Assembly (NCBI RefSeq): GCF_019623905.1
Contig: NZ_CP069370.1
Location: forward strand, 3,769,001-3,833,000
Source: Neotabrizicola shimadae
Lineage (GTDB): Bacteria > Pseudomonadota > Alphaproteobacteria > Rhodobacterales > Rhodobacteraceae
Reading direction: 5' to 3'
DNA: 64,000 nt
Shown: in pieces, positions 8,692 through 18,306 of the stretch
Layout of the letters: every line of letters begins with the position of its first letter
How positions within the stretch are numbered: the stretch's first letter is position 1
Translations under genes and position numbers: made by a program
The notes under the pieces: generated by a model
Seen by the model: the letters and a program-made list of their open reading frames with translations, nothing else
Database searches by the model: none
Told to the model about the DNA's origin: nothing

Positions 8692-10136
8692 TGCACACCA
8701 AGGCCCTGTTGGGCGGCATGATGGCCGCCATGCTTTGCGCCTGCACGGTCGGGCCCGATTACGTTCGCCCGGACGTCGCGACTCCCGCGAGTTTCCGGTT
8801 CGCGGTCCAGGGATCGGCGGATGCCGCAAACGTGGAATGGTGGAAAGAGTTCGGCGACCCGACGCTGGTCGATCTCATCAACCGCGCCCTCGCGCAGAAC
8901 TGGGATCTGAAGGCTGCCGCCGCCCGTGTGGATCAGGCGGGCGCAATCCTGTTGAAGGACAGCTCCGGTCTTTACCCAAGTGCCCGATACTCCGGCGTGG
9001 CCGAACGTGCGCGGGTGTCGGAAAGCACGGGCGAGGGCACACCCGTCCCCAACCCGAATTCGCTGTACGAGCCTCTGATCGATGCCGGTTGGCAGCTCGA
9101 TCTGTGGGGGCGCATCCGGCGCCAGAGCCAGGCCGCACAAGCCAATCTCGTGGGGGCGGAAGAGGCCCGGCGCGGTGTTGTCCTGACGCTGGTCGCCTCT
9201 GTCGCCGAGGCCTACCTGCGCCTGCGCGCCCTGGATGCCCAGTTGCAGATTGCCAAGGAAACGCAGGCGACCTACGGCGAACAGCTTCAGCTGTTCCAGG
9301 ACCGCTTTACCTATGGCCAGATTTCCGAGGTGACACTCAGCCAGGTGCAGGCCGAATACGAGACGGCATCCGCCGCCGTGCCCCAGATCGAGGCGCAGAT
9401 CGGCACGACCGAAAATGCCTTGTCCGTCCTGATCGGCCAGCCGCCGCAGGCCATCCCGCGCGGCCGGTCCTTCGCCGCGCTGCGGTTGCCGCGCGTCCCG
9501 GCGGGCCTTCCCTCCGACCTTCTGACCCGCCGGCCCGACATCGCCCAGGCCGAGGCCGATCTGATCGCGGCCAATGCCGACATCGGGGCGGCAGAGGCGC
9601 TGCTTTACCCCAACGTCTCGCTGACCGGCAGCCTTGGCCGCGCTTCGGACGACCTTGGCAATCTTCTGGACGGATCGGCCGCCTCCTGGGCGGTCGGCGC
9701 CGATCTTGTCGGGCCGATCTTCAATGGCGGCCTGATCCGGGGCGGCATCCTGGTGACCAAGGCCCAGAAGGCGGAAGCCGTGGCGAACTATCAGCAGGCG
9801 ATCCTGAACGCGCTGCGCGAGGTGTCCGACGGCCTTGTCGACTATACGCAAAGCGGGCGACGGCTCGTGTCCGAGCAGAAGCTGGTCGCGGCACAGGAAA
9901 CGACGGCGCGGCTGGCCATGCTCAGCTTCAACGAAGGCATGGAAAGCTACACCACGGTTCTGATTGCGCAGGAGGATCTGTTCGAAAGCCGGCTTTCAGA
10001 GATCCAGACCCGGTATGACATGATGGCAAGCATGGTCCGCATCTACAAGGCCATGGGCGGCGGCTGGGTCGACAAGGCCGCCGTCCGGGCCCCGCAGCCG
10101 CAGCCGACCCCAACGGTTCTGCAATCGGGTGGATAG
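8688..10136 (+). CDS. RND outer-membrane channel lipoprotein (NodT/OprM family)
   Basis: Role: trimeric outer-membrane exit duct for the RND pump. Seen: 482 residues with a lipoprotein signal ending in LCAC, so Cys19 is the predicted lipidated residue. It is followed by the family start TVGPDYVRP. Two tandem outer-membrane-efflux repeats follow, each with the long helices of the periplasmic tunnel; the motif DLLTRRPDIAQAEADLIAAN marks the second one (about residues 275-295), as in NodT and OprM. The ATG overlaps the pump stop as ATGA. A hairpin-prone repeat begins inside the TAG stop (see 10132). The C-terminus is a short Pro/Gln-rich tail. Function is firm from family and operon context. Confidence 0.93.
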   Translation: MMHTKALLGGMMAAMLCACTVGPDYVRPDVATPASFRFAVQGSADAANVEWWKEFGDPTLVDLINRALAQNWDLKAAAARVDQAGAILLKDSSGLYPSARYSGVAERARVSESTGEGTPVPNPNSLYEPLIDAGWQLDLWGRIRRQSQAAQANLVGAEEARRGVVLTLVASVAEAYLRLRALDAQLQIAKETQATYGEQLQLFQDRFTYGQISEVTLSQVQAEYETASAAVPQIEAQIGTTENALSVLIGQPPQAIPRGRSFAALRLPRVPAGLPSDLLTRRPDIAQAEADLIAANADIGAAEALLYPNVSLTGSLGRASDDLGNLLDGSAASWAVGADLVGPIFNGGLIRGGILVTKAQKAEAVANYQQAILNALREVSDGLVDYTQSGRRLVSEQKLVAAQETTARLAMLSFNEGMESYTTVLIAQEDLFESRLSEIQTRYDMMASMVRIYKAMGGGWVDKAAVRAPQPQPTPTVLQSGG

Positions 10137-10172
10137 CGTTCGATCTGCCCCGGATTGAGGGCAATGCGGGAC
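10132..10172 (+). repeat. Copy 1 of a short extragenic hairpin repeat (GATAGCGTTCGATCTG...)
   Basis: Seen: this segment aligns with 13745-13785 downstream of pcaF. Both read GATAGCGTTC(G/A)ATCTG, then CGG(A/G)TTGA and CAAT at the same spacing. In copy 2 the outer parts form a perfect 8-bp stem; here that stem is degraded to about 5 of 8 pairs. It starts at the stop codon of the outer-membrane channel gene, between convergent genes. Inferred: a dispersed palindromic repeat or transcription end signal. Confidence 0.5.
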
Positions 10173-10203
10173 AGGCAAGCCCTTCGATGCGGCCGAACCC
10201 CCG

Positions 10204-10959
10204 CTACCGCAAAAGCCCCCGTAGCTCCGCCTGCAAGCCCATCAGCGGCGGCAACAGCCGGGGCAGGACCTCTTCCCCCGGCAGGCTGGCCACCGCAAGG
10301 CCGATGTTGGCCGCCGCCACCACCCGGCCCCGCGACGTCACCAGCGGAACCGCCAGCGACCGCAGCCCCAGCTCGACCTCCTGGTCGTTCAGCGCATGGC
10401 CCTGCGCCCGCACCCGGTCCAGCTCGGCCATGATCTCGGCCACCCCGGTCAGCGTATGCGCCGTCCGCGCCGGCCGCGCCGCCGCCGCCAGCCGCGCCTC
10501 GGCCTCGGCTGGGGGCAGGGCGGCCAGCAACACCCGTCCCATCGAGGTGCAATAGGCCGGCAACCGGCTCCCCGGCATCAGCGCGATGGACATCACCTTC
10601 CGCTGCGCCGCCCGTGCCACATAGACGATCTCCTCCCCGTCAAGGATCGACACGGAAGAGCTTTCCCCGATGGCATCCGACAGCCGGTCCAAGAGCGGCT
10701 GCACGATCTGGGGAAGGGGCATCGTCGCAAGGCAAGCCGTGCCAAGCCGCAGCACCCTGGGCGTCAGGGTGAAGAACTTGCCGTCATGGTCGGCATAGCC
10801 GTTCTGCGCCAGCGTCAGCAGGCAGCGCCGCGCCGTCGCCCGGTCCAGCCCTGCGCTGGCGGCCACCTCGGAGATCGTCTGGCGCGGCCGCTCGGCGGTG
10901 AAGGTCTCGATCACCGCCAGCCCCTTGGCCAGCCCGCCCATGATGTCCCGTTCCGGCAC
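10204..10959 (-). CDS. pcaR: IclR-family transcriptional regulator of the beta-ketoadipate pathway (PcaR/PobR/PcaU type)
   Basis: Role: effector-sensing regulator of aromatic-acid catabolism genes, here divergent from pcaIJF. Seen: 252 residues starting VPERDIMGGLAKGLAVIETF, a start typical of the Pca subgroup of IclR proteins. The winged helix-turn-helix is at about residues 20-65 (ISEVAASAGLDRATARRCLL). The effector-binding domain follows, with SSVSILDGEEIVYVARA and the motif YCTSMGRVLLAALP. The start GTG 10959 has GGAGG 4 nt upstream; ATG 10943 is an alternative. A longer GTG start at 11001 would place coding sequence inside the operator and is rejected. Whether it activates or represses cannot be read; PcaR and PcaU activate with beta-ketoadipate or protocatechuate. 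The gene symbol is assigned from context. Confidence 0.85.
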   Translation of the reverse strand: MPERDIMGGLAKGLAVIETFTAERPRQTISEVAASAGLDRATARRCLLTLAQNGYADHDGKFFTLTPRVLRLGTACLATMPLPQIVQPLLDRLSDAIGESSSVSILDGEEIVYVARAAQRKVMSIALMPGSRLPAYCTSMGRVLLAALPPAEAEARLAAAARPARTAHTLTGVAEIMAELDRVRAQGHALNDQEVELGLRSLAVPLVTSRGRVVAAANIGLAVASLPGEEVLPRLLPPLMGLQAELRGLLR

Positions 10960-10968
10960 GCAGCCTCC

Positions 10969-11001
10969 GTGCGATAATCGAACAAAGTTATCATATCGCA
11001 C
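10969..11001. promoter_or_regulatory. Three-half-site operator for the IclR regulator between pcaR and pcaI
   Basis: Seen: GTGCGAT-A-ATCGAAC (10969-10983) is a near-perfect palindrome (6 of 7 pairs). A further half-site ATCGCAC at 10995-11001 is in direct orientation with ATCGAAC and is an exact inverse of the first half-site. Known: PcaU/PobR-type IclR proteins bind a palindrome plus one extra direct repeat about a helical turn away. Inferred: this is the shared control site for the divergent regulator and pcaIJF. It ends 58 nt before the pcaI start and begins 9 nt from the regulator start. Confidence 0.7.
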
Positions 11002-11059
11002 AAATCGGCTTTACGAAAGCCCCCCGCCTGCCGTACCCGAAGTCGGACAGGAGGATCCG

Positions 11060-11794
11060 ATGGACAAGTCAGTTCCCAGCCTTGCCGAAGCCGTCGCCGG
11101 CATCGGCGACGGGGCGGTGGTGATGATCGGCGGTTTCGGCGGCTCCGGCTCGCCCATCGAGCTGATCCACGCCCTGATCGACCGCCACACCGCCACCGGC
11201 CACCCGACCGGCCTGACGGTCATCAACAACAATGCCGGCAACGGCCATGTCGGCCTCGCCGCGCTGATCGAACAGGGCATGGTGGCAAAGCTCATCTGCT
11301 CCTTCCCGCGCTCGGCCGATCCGGTGGTGTTCACCCAGAAATACCTGGCGGGCGAAATCGAGCTGGAACTGGTCCCCCAGGGCACGCTGGCCGAACGCAT
11401 CCGCGCCGGCGGCGCGGGCATCCCGGCCTTCTACACCCCCACCTCCTTCGGCACGGACCTCGCCAAGGGCAAGCCGGTGGCCGAATTCGAGGGGCGGCCC
11501 TACGTCCAGGAACGCTGGCTCAAGGCCGATTTCGCTCTGGTCAAGGCGCATCTCGGCGACCGCCTGGGCAACCTCACCTACAACAAGGCCGCGCGCAACT
11601 TCGGCCCCCTGATGTGCATGGCCGCCGCAACCACCATCGTGCAGGTCTCGCGCCTCGTCGAACCCGGCGACATCGACCCCGAACAGGTCATCACCCCCGG
11701 CATCTTCGTGACCTCCGTGGTCCAGGTCCCGCACCCGGCGCAGGAGGAAGACCTGAACCGCGCCGGCGCCATCTACCCGGAGCCCGCGCCATGA
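11060..11794 (+). CDS. pcaI: 3-oxoadipate CoA-transferase, alpha subunit
   Basis: Reaction: with PcaJ it moves CoA from succinyl-CoA to 3-oxoadipate, the penultimate step of aromatic breakdown through the beta-ketoadipate pathway; cytoplasmic. Seen: 244 residues, the usual alpha-subunit length, with the glycine-rich GGFGGSGSPIELIHAL near the N-terminus (about residues 24-39) and the conserved NNNAGNG stretch. The ATG has GGAGG 5 nt upstream. The stop overlaps the pcaJ start (ATGA). Acetoacetate or succinyl-CoA:3-ketoacid transferases share this fold, but the IclR regulator upstream and the PcaF-type thiolase downstream favour pcaI. Confidence 0.9.
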   Translation: MDKSVPSLAEAVAGIGDGAVVMIGGFGGSGSPIELIHALIDRHTATGHPTGLTVINNNAGNGHVGLAALIEQGMVAKLICSFPRSADPVVFTQKYLAGEIELELVPQGTLAERIRAGGAGIPAFYTPTSFGTDLAKGKPVAEFEGRPYVQERWLKADFALVKAHLGDRLGNLTYNKAARNFGPLMCMAAATTIVQVSRLVEPGDIDPEQVITPGIFVTSVVQVPHPAQEEDLNRAGAIYPEPAP

Positions 11795-12462
11795 CCGACC
11801 GCCTCACCCCGACCCAGATCGCCTGGCGCGCCGCCCAGGACATCGCCGACGGCGCCTATGTCAACTTGGGGATCGGCTTCCCCGAGATGGTGGCAAGGTT
11901 CCAGCCCCCCGGCCGCGCGGCGATCTTCCACACCGAAAACGGCATCCTCGGTTTCGGCGAGGCCCCGCCCCAGGGGCAAGAGGACTGGGATCTCATCAAC
12001 GCCGGCAAGAAGGCTGTCACGCTGAAGCCCGGCACCGCCTTCTTCCACCACGCCGACAGCTTCGCCATGGTGCGCGGCGGCCATCTCGACGTGGCGATCC
12101 TCGGCGCCTACGAAGTGGCCGAAACCGGCGATCTTGCCAATTGGTCCACCGGTCCCAAGGGCGTGCCCGCCGTCGGCGGCGCTATGGACCTGGTGCACGG
12201 CGCCAAGCGTGTCGCCGTCATCACCGAACATGTCACCCGCGACGGCAAGCCCAAGCTCGTGGAACGCTGCACCCTGCCACTGACCGGCGTGGGCTGCGTC
12301 ACCCGCGTCTACACCAGCCTTGCCGTGATCGACATCGAACACGGGCACTTCGTCCTGCGCGAAAAGCTGCCTGCCCTGTCGCTGGATGCCCTGCAATCCC
12401 TCACCGGGGCGCGGCTTCACCTGGCCGGCCCCGTGGCCGACCTGATCGTACCGGAGCTTTGA
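11791..12462 (+). CDS. pcaJ: 3-oxoadipate CoA-transferase, beta subunit
   Basis: Catalytic partner of PcaI. Seen: 223 residues; the active-site glutamate is Glu49 in the family motif TENGILGFG, which forms the glutamyl-CoA intermediate. NLGIGFPEM near residue 25 and the GGAMDLVHGAKRV segment (about residue 129) are typical of the beta subunit. The ATG overlaps the pcaI stop as ATGA, consistent with equal synthesis of the two subunits, and pcaF starts 1 nt after its stop. Intact, with no unusual features. Confidence 0.92.
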   Translation: MTDRLTPTQIAWRAAQDIADGAYVNLGIGFPEMVARFQPPGRAAIFHTENGILGFGEAPPQGQEDWDLINAGKKAVTLKPGTAFFHHADSFAMVRGGHLDVAILGAYEVAETGDLANWSTGPKGVPAVGGAMDLVHGAKRVAVITEHVTRDGKPKLVERCTLPLTGVGCVTRVYTSLAVIDIEHGHFVLREKLPALSLDALQSLTGARLHLAGPVADLIVPEL

Positions 12463-12463
12463 C

Positions 12464-13663
12464 ATGACCGCCGTCTATATCTGCGACTACGTCCGCACGC
12501 CCATTGGCCGCTATGCCGGGTCGCTCTCCTCGGTCCGCACCGACGATCTGGCCGCCCTGCCGATCCGCGCGCTGGTCGCCCGCAACGCCGGCGTGGACTG
12601 GCAGGCGGTAGACGATGTGATCTACGGCTGCGCCAACCAGGCCGGCGAAGACAACCGCAACGTCGCCCGCATGGCCGCCCTGCTGGCGGGCCTGCCGGTG
12701 GATGTCACGGGCACCACCATCAACCGCCTCTGCGGCTCGGGCATGGATGCCGTGCTGGCCGCCGCCCGCCAGATCGGCAACGGCGAGGCCGACCTGATGA
12801 TCGCCGGCGGCGTCGAAAGCATGAGCCGTGCGCCCTTCGTCATGGGCAAGGCCGAAAGCGCCTTCTCGCGCCAGGCCGAGATCTTCGACACCACCATCGG
12901 CTGGCGCTTCGTGAACCCGGCGATGGAGGCGATGCACGGCACCGACTCCATGCCGCAGACCGGCCAGAACGTCGCCGACGACTACGGCGTCACCCGCGAA
13001 GCGCAGGATGCCATGGCGCTGGATTCGCAGGCCAAGGCCGCTGCCGCCCAGGCCAACGGCCGCCTGGCCCGCGAAATCACCCCCGTGACCATCCCGCAGA
13101 AAAAGGGCGATCCGGTCATCGTGGACCGCGACGAACACCCGCGCGCCACCACGCCCGAGGCGCTGGCCAAGCTGAAGCCTCTGTTCGCCGGCGGCTCGGT
13201 CACTGCGGGCAACGCCAGCGGTGTGAACGACGGCGCCGCCGCGCTGATCCTCGCGTCAGAGGCAGGCGCCCGCAAGCACGGGCTCACCCCCATCGCCCGC
13301 ATCCTGGGCGGCGCCACCGCTGGCGTGCCGCCCCGCGTCATGGGCATCGGCCCGGCACCCGCCAGCCAGAAGCTGATGCAGCGCCTTGGCCTGACCCAGG
13401 CCGATTTCGACGTGATCGAGATCAATGAAGCCTTCGCCGCCCAGGGCCTTGCCTCGCTGCGGATGCTCGGCATCTCCGATGGCGACGACCGCGTGAACCG
13501 CAACGGCGGCGCCATCGCGCTTGGCCACCCGCTTGGCATGACCGGCGCCCGCATCACCGGCACTGCGGCGCTGGAGCTTCGCCAGATCGGCGGTCTCCGG
13601 TCGCTCTCCACCATGTGCATCGGCGTGGGCCAGGGTATCGCCATCGCGCTGGAACGGGTCTGA
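12464..13663 (+). CDS. pcaF: 3-oxoadipyl-CoA thiolase
   Basis: Reaction: thiolytic cleavage of 3-oxoadipyl-CoA to succinyl-CoA and acetyl-CoA, feeding the TCA cycle. Seen: 399 residues with all thiolase catalytic residues: nucleophile Cys90 (NRLCGSGMDA), His355 (GGAIALGHPLG) and Cys385 (STMCIGVGQG), plus NEAFAAQG. A GGAG lies 7 nt before the ATG, inside the pcaJ 3' end. Other degradative thiolases look similar; placement after pcaIJ makes PcaF the best call. The upper pathway genes (pcaGH, pcaB, pcaC, pcaD) are not in this window, so pca genes are at least partly dispersed in this genome. Confidence 0.92.
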   Translation: MTAVYICDYVRTPIGRYAGSLSSVRTDDLAALPIRALVARNAGVDWQAVDDVIYGCANQAGEDNRNVARMAALLAGLPVDVTGTTINRLCGSGMDAVLAAARQIGNGEADLMIAGGVESMSRAPFVMGKAESAFSRQAEIFDTTIGWRFVNPAMEAMHGTDSMPQTGQNVADDYGVTREAQDAMALDSQAKAAAAQANGRLAREITPVTIPQKKGDPVIVDRDEHPRATTPEALAKLKPLFAGGSVTAGNASGVNDGAAALILASEAGARKHGLTPIARILGGATAGVPPRVMGIGPAPASQKLMQRLGLTQADFDVIEINEAFAAQGLASLRMLGISDGDDRVNRNGGAIALGHPLGMTGARITGTAALELRQIGGLRSLSTMCIGVGQGIAIALERV

Positions 13664-13674
13664 CCGGACGAGTG

Positions 13675-13716
13675 CGCATCCCGCTCGATCAGTTTCACCT
13701 GATCGAGCAAGATGCG
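13675..13716 (+). terminator. Two-part hairpin just after pcaF (possible transcription end or processing site)
   Basis: Seen: an inner perfect 10-bp stem GCTCGATCAG / CTGATCGAGC (13683-13692 and 13699-13708) with a 6-nt loop, flanked by an outer 6-bp stem CGCATC / GATGCG (13675-13680 and 13711-13716) across a 2x2 internal loop. It starts 12 nt after the pcaF stop. No T-run follows, so it is not a classic intrinsic terminator. Confidence 0.45.
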
Positions 13717-13744
13717 AAACACCCCCAACGGTCTGTCTGTCTTT

Positions 13745-13785
13745 GATAGCGTTCAATCTGAATCGGGTTGAACGCAATCGGCCCT
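13745..13785 (+). repeat. Copy 2 of the short extragenic hairpin repeat (perfect 8-bp stem)
   Basis: Seen: GCGTTCAA (13749-13756) and TTGAACGC (13768-13775) form a perfect 8-bp stem around an 11-nt loop. The segment aligns along its length with 10132-10172. It lies between convergent genes (pcaF and the siderophore-interacting protein). It may act as a bidirectional end signal; there is no strong T-run on either side. Confidence 0.5.
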
Positions 13786-14521
13786 ACAGATTCTTGTCGC
13801 TGGCGTCTGCCTGCCCCGCCACCCAATAGCCCGAGGCCTTCATCCAGGCCTTGTGGTGGCCGCGGTCAAGGAAATGGTCGCGCAGGGCCCGCGCCACCCC
13901 GGCCTCGGCCGCGATCCAGACAAAGGTGCCGGGGATCATCTCGACCTCGGCCAGCCGAGCCAGCACGGGAACCGGGTCGGTGGCAGAGTCGCGGTGAACC
14001 CAGATCGCCCGATGGTCGGCCTCAGTGTCGAACACCTGCTCGTCCGCCGCCGAGGGCACGGCAACCAGGCTCGTGACCCGGGCGCCCGCGGGCAGTTCCT
14101 CGATCCGCCGGGCAATGGCGGGCAACGCCGTCTCATCGCCGACCAGCACCCAGTGGACGATCGGCCCGCCAATGACCTGCGACCCGCGCGGCCCGCCGAT
14201 CTCGGCAATATCGCCCGGTTTCACCGACAGAGCCCACAGCGTCGCCGGGCCTGCATCATGCAGCGCGAAGTCCAGCCACAGCCGCCCCGCCGCCGCATCA
14301 TGGCGGCGCGGCGTATAGTCCCGCATTGCGGCTCCGCCCGTGCCGTCCGGCACAAAGATCTTGATGTGATCGTCGGGCGACAACGAGGTAAAGCCCTCAA
14401 GCTCGTCTCCCTGCAGCACCAGCCGCAGCATCGCGGGCGAAAGGCGCTCAACCGCCGCCACGGTCAGGCGGCGGCGGCGGGTTTCCAGGCGGTGACGTTC
14501 GATGACGGGAAGTTCGGTCAT
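13784..14521 (-). CDS. Siderophore-interacting flavoprotein (SIP / ViuB family ferric reductase)
   Basis: Role by family: an FAD-containing reductase that releases iron from ferric siderophores in the cytoplasm using NAD(P)H. Seen: 245 residues, normal for the family, with an N-terminal FAD-binding beta-barrel that has the RDYTPR flavin motif (about residues 67-72). A C-terminal NAD(P)H-binding half includes GGPRGSQVIGG and VLVGDETALPAIARRIEELP. The start is the ATG at 14521, with AGGAA just upstream. No siderophore receptor or transporter is adjacent, so it seems to stand alone; the downstream neighbour pcaF converges on it. Confidence 0.85.
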   Translation of the reverse strand: MTELPVIERHRLETRRRRLTVAAVERLSPAMLRLVLQGDELEGFTSLSPDDHIKIFVPDGTGGAAMRDYTPRRHDAAAGRLWLDFALHDAGPATLWALSVKPGDIAEIGGPRGSQVIGGPIVHWVLVGDETALPAIARRIEELPAGARVTSLVAVPSAADEQVFDTEADHRAIWVHRDSATDPVPVLARLAEVEMIPGTFVWIAAEAGVARALRDHFLDRGHHKAWMKASGYWVAGQADASDKNL

Positions 14522-14585
14522 GTTCCTGCTTTCGGTTGTGGTCTGGCGCAGAGCTTGACCGGTGGAAGCGAGCCGCGCGATGCGC

Positions 14586-15473
<888 letters not shown>

Positions 15474-15569
15474 CTCGCGCTCCTCTTGGCGGCGTTTCCG
15501 ACTCAATGATACGCCGTAGACTCGTCTTTCCGTCGCCATTGCCGCTCACGAAACCGCGAGCCATCCGTC

Positions 15570-18221
15570 CTACTCCGGCATCAGCCCCCGCAACTCGTAC
15601 AGAAGCTCCAGCGCCTCGCGCGGGGTCAGCTCGTCCGGATGCACCCCCTTCAGCCGCGCTTCCACCTCCGAGGGCCGCGCCGCCTTGACCGCTACAGGCG
15701 GCGCTGCGGGGGCCACGCGGAACAACGGCAGGTCGTCCACCAGGGCCGAGGGCCGTGCCCCCCCCTGACGCTCGCCCGATTCCAGCGCCTCCAGCACCAC
15801 GCGCGCCCGCTCGATCACCGCCATGGGCAGCCCCGCCAGCCGCGCCACCTGAACGCCATAGCTGCGGTCGGCCGCCCCTTTGCGCACCTCGTGCAGGAAG
15901 ATGACCTCGCCTTCCCACTCCTTCACCGCGACGGTCGCGTTTTCCACGCCATCCAGCTTGCCGGCCAGCGCCGTCATCTCGTGGTAATGCGTGGCGAACA
16001 GCGCCCGGCAGCGGTTCACCCCGTGCAAGTGCTCCAGCACGGCCCAGGCGATCGACAGCCCGTCATAGGTCGCCGTTCCCCGCCCGATCTCGTCCAGGAT
16101 CACCAGCGCCCGGTCATCCGCCTGGTTCAGGATCGCCGCCGTCTCCACCATCTCCACCATGAAGGTGGACCGCCCCCGCGCCAGATCGTCCGAAGCGCCG
16201 ACCCGGCTGAACAGCTGGCTCACCAGCCCCACCCGTGCCCGCGAGGCCGGCACGAAGGACCCCGATTGCGCCAGCAGCGCAATCAGCGCGTTCTGCCGCA
16301 GGAAGGTGGATTTCCCCGCCATGTTCGGCCCGGTCAACAGCCAGATCGCCGGCGTCTCTCCCGGCGTGAGCGCGCAGTCGTTGGCCACGAACGGCCCCGC
16401 CCCCTGCCGCCGCAAGGCCCGCTCCACCACCGGATGCCGCCCGCCCGCCACGTCAAAGGCGCGGCTCTCGTCCACCACCGGCTCCACCCAGCCCTCGGCC
16501 GCGGCCAGATCGGCCAGCGCCGCCGTCACATCCACCTCGGCCAGCGCCCGTGCCGCCGCGCCCACCGCGCCCGCCCGCTCCAGCACCGCCGCGCGAAGCG
16601 TCTCAAACAGCCGCCGCTCGATCTCCAACGCATGGTTGCCTGCGTTCAGGATGCGCGTCTCCAGCTCGGACAGCTTGACCGTGGTGAACCGCACCTGCCC
16701 CGCCGTGGTCTGGCGGTGGATGAAGGTCTCGGGCATCGACCGCATCTTGTCTTCATGCGTCGCCGTGACCTCGATGAAATACCCCAGCACATTGTTGTGC
16801 TTGATCTTCAGGCTGGCGATCGCGGTCAGCTCGACGAACTCGCCCTGCATCCGCGCAATCACGCCCCGCCCCTCGTCGCGCAGGGCCCGCGTCTCGTCCA
16901 GCTCGGCGTCATAGCCCGCCGCGATGAACCCACCATCCCGCGCCAGCAAGGGCGGCTCCGCCACCAGCGCCGCATCCAGCAGCGCCACCAACGCGTCATG
17001 CCCGACCAGCGCCGCCGCCGCCTCGTCCAGCACGGCCACGCTACCCGCCACCTCCGCCGCGATCCGCCCGGCCTGCTCCAACCCCGCCCGCACCGCCGCC
17101 AGGTCGCGCGGCCCCCCGCGCTCCAGCGCCAGCCGTGACAACGCCCGGTCCATGTCCGGCACCCGCCGCAACCCATCGCGCAACCGCTCGCGCAGCCCCG
17201 GCGCCTCCACCAGCGACCGCACCGCCTCCAGCCTGCCCCGGATCACCCCGAGGTCGCGCGACGGCGCCGCAAGCCGCCGCTCCAGCAGTCGTGCCCCCCC
17301 GGCCGTCACCGTCCGGTCCACCGCGGCCAGAAGCGAGCCGTCGCGCCCGCCCGACATGCCCTGAACGATCTCCAGGTTCCGCCGCGTCGCCGCGTCGATC
17401 TGCATCGCGCCAAGCGCAGATTCCTTCACCGGCGCGCGCAACAGGGGCAGCCGCCCGCGCTGCGTCAGCTCCAGGTAATCCACCAACGCGCCCATGGCCG
17501 ACAGCTCGGCCCGCTCGAAGCTGCCGAACGCCTCCAGCGTCCCCACGCCCCACAGCGCACACAGCCGCTTATCGGCACCCGAGGAATCGAAGCTCCCCCG
17601 CGACAGCGTCGTCATCGCTGCGCCCGCCTCGGCCACCACCCCATCCAGCGCCCGCTCATGCGCCTCCGAAACCAGAACCTCGCGCGGTGCCAGCCGGGCC
17701 AGTTCCGGCCCCAGGCGCACCAGCGGGCAGGGCATCACCCGCATCTCGCCGGTGGAGATGTCCGCCCAGGCCAGCGCCGCCCCCTCGCGCACCTCGGCCC
17801 ATGCCGCCAGGTAATTGTGCCGCCGCGCCTCCAGCAGGGCGTCCTCGGTCAGCGTGCCGGGCGTGACCAGCCGCACCACCTCGCGCCGCACCACCGATTT
17901 CGACCCACGCTTCTTCGCCTCGGCCGGGTCTTCCATCTGCTCGGCGATGGCGACACGAAAGCCCTTGCGGATCAGCGTCAGCAAATAGCCCTCCGCCGCA
18001 TGGATCGGCACGCCGCACATCTGGATCGGCTCGCCAAGATGCGTGCCCCGCTTCGTCAGCGCGATGTCCAGCGCCTCCGAGGCCAGCACGGCATCGTCAA
18101 AGAACATCTCGTAGAAATCGCCCATCCGGTAGAACAGCAGCGCATCGGGATGCTCTGCCTTGATCTCCAGATACTGCGCCATCATCGGCGTGACGGCCAA
18201 GATGCTGTGGTCTTCGCTCAT
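15570..18221 (-). CDS. mutS: DNA mismatch repair protein MutS
   Basis: Role: finds base mismatches and small loops after replication and starts repair with MutL. Seen: 883 residues. The N-terminal mismatch-recognition domain has GDFYEMF (Phe36 and Glu38 are the mismatch-contacting pair). The connector, lever and clamp domains follow, then the ABC-type ATPase with Walker [15 protein letters not shown] (about residue 636), a Walker B/signature region ending [15 protein letters not shown], and the His-containing [12 protein letters not shown] loop. The length matches MutS1 and the C-terminal dimerisation tail is present. It is a single gene, not in an operon with its neighbours. Intact, so there is no reason to expect a mutator phenotype. 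Confidence 0.98.
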   Translation of the reverse strand: MSEDHSILAVTPMMAQYLEIKAEHPDALLFYRMGDFYEMFFDDAVLASEALDIALTKRGTHLGEPIQMCGVPIHAAEGYLLTLIRKGFRVAIAEQMEDPAEAKKRGSKSVVRREVVRLVTPGTLTEDALLEARRHNYLAAWAEVREGAALAWADISTGEMRVMPCPLVRLGPELARLAPREVLVSEAHERALDGVVAEAGAAMTTLSRGSFDSSGADKRLCALWGVGTLEAFGSFERAELSAMGALVDYLELTQRGRLPLLRAPVKESALGAMQIDAATRRNLEIVQGMSGGRDGSLLAAVDRTVTAGGARLLERRLAAPSRDLGVIRGRLEAVRSLVEAPGLRERLRDGLRRVPDMDRALSRLALERGGPRDLAAVRAGLEQAGRIAAEVAGSVAVLDEAAAALVGHDALVALLDAALVAEPPLLARDGGFIAAGYDAELDETRALRDEGRGVIARMQGEFVELTAIASLKIKHNNVLGYFIEVTATHEDKMRSMPETFIHRQTTAGQVRFTTVKLSELETRILNAGNHALEIERRLFETLRAAVLERAGAVGAAARALAEVDVTAALADLAAAEGWVEPVVDESRAFDVAGGRHPVVERALRRQGAGPFVANDCALTPGETPAIWLLTGPNMAGKSTFLRQNALIALLAQSGSFVPASRARVGLVSQLFSRVGASDDLARGRSTFMVEMVETAAILNQADDRALVILDEIGRGTATYDGLSIAWAVLEHLHGVNRCRALFATHYHEMTALAGKLDGVENATVAVKEWEGEVIFLHEVRKGAADRSYGVQVARLAGLPMAVIERARVVLEALESGERQGGARPSALVDDLPLFRVAPAAPPVAVKAARPSEVEARLKGVHPDELTPREALELLYELRGLMPE

Positions 18222-18306
18222 GTCCCAAGAATGAAGCCGAACGCAGGGCGCCGCAAGCGCCGCCGCGCGACTTGACCGCGCCGCCGCGCGCCGCTAGCCA
18301 ACGGCC

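Noticed and set aside
10960-11001. A longer IclR regulator starting at GTG 11001
   Set aside because: It would place the three-half-site operator inside coding sequence and lacks a ribosome site; GTG 10959 has GGAGG upstream and gives the family N-terminus.
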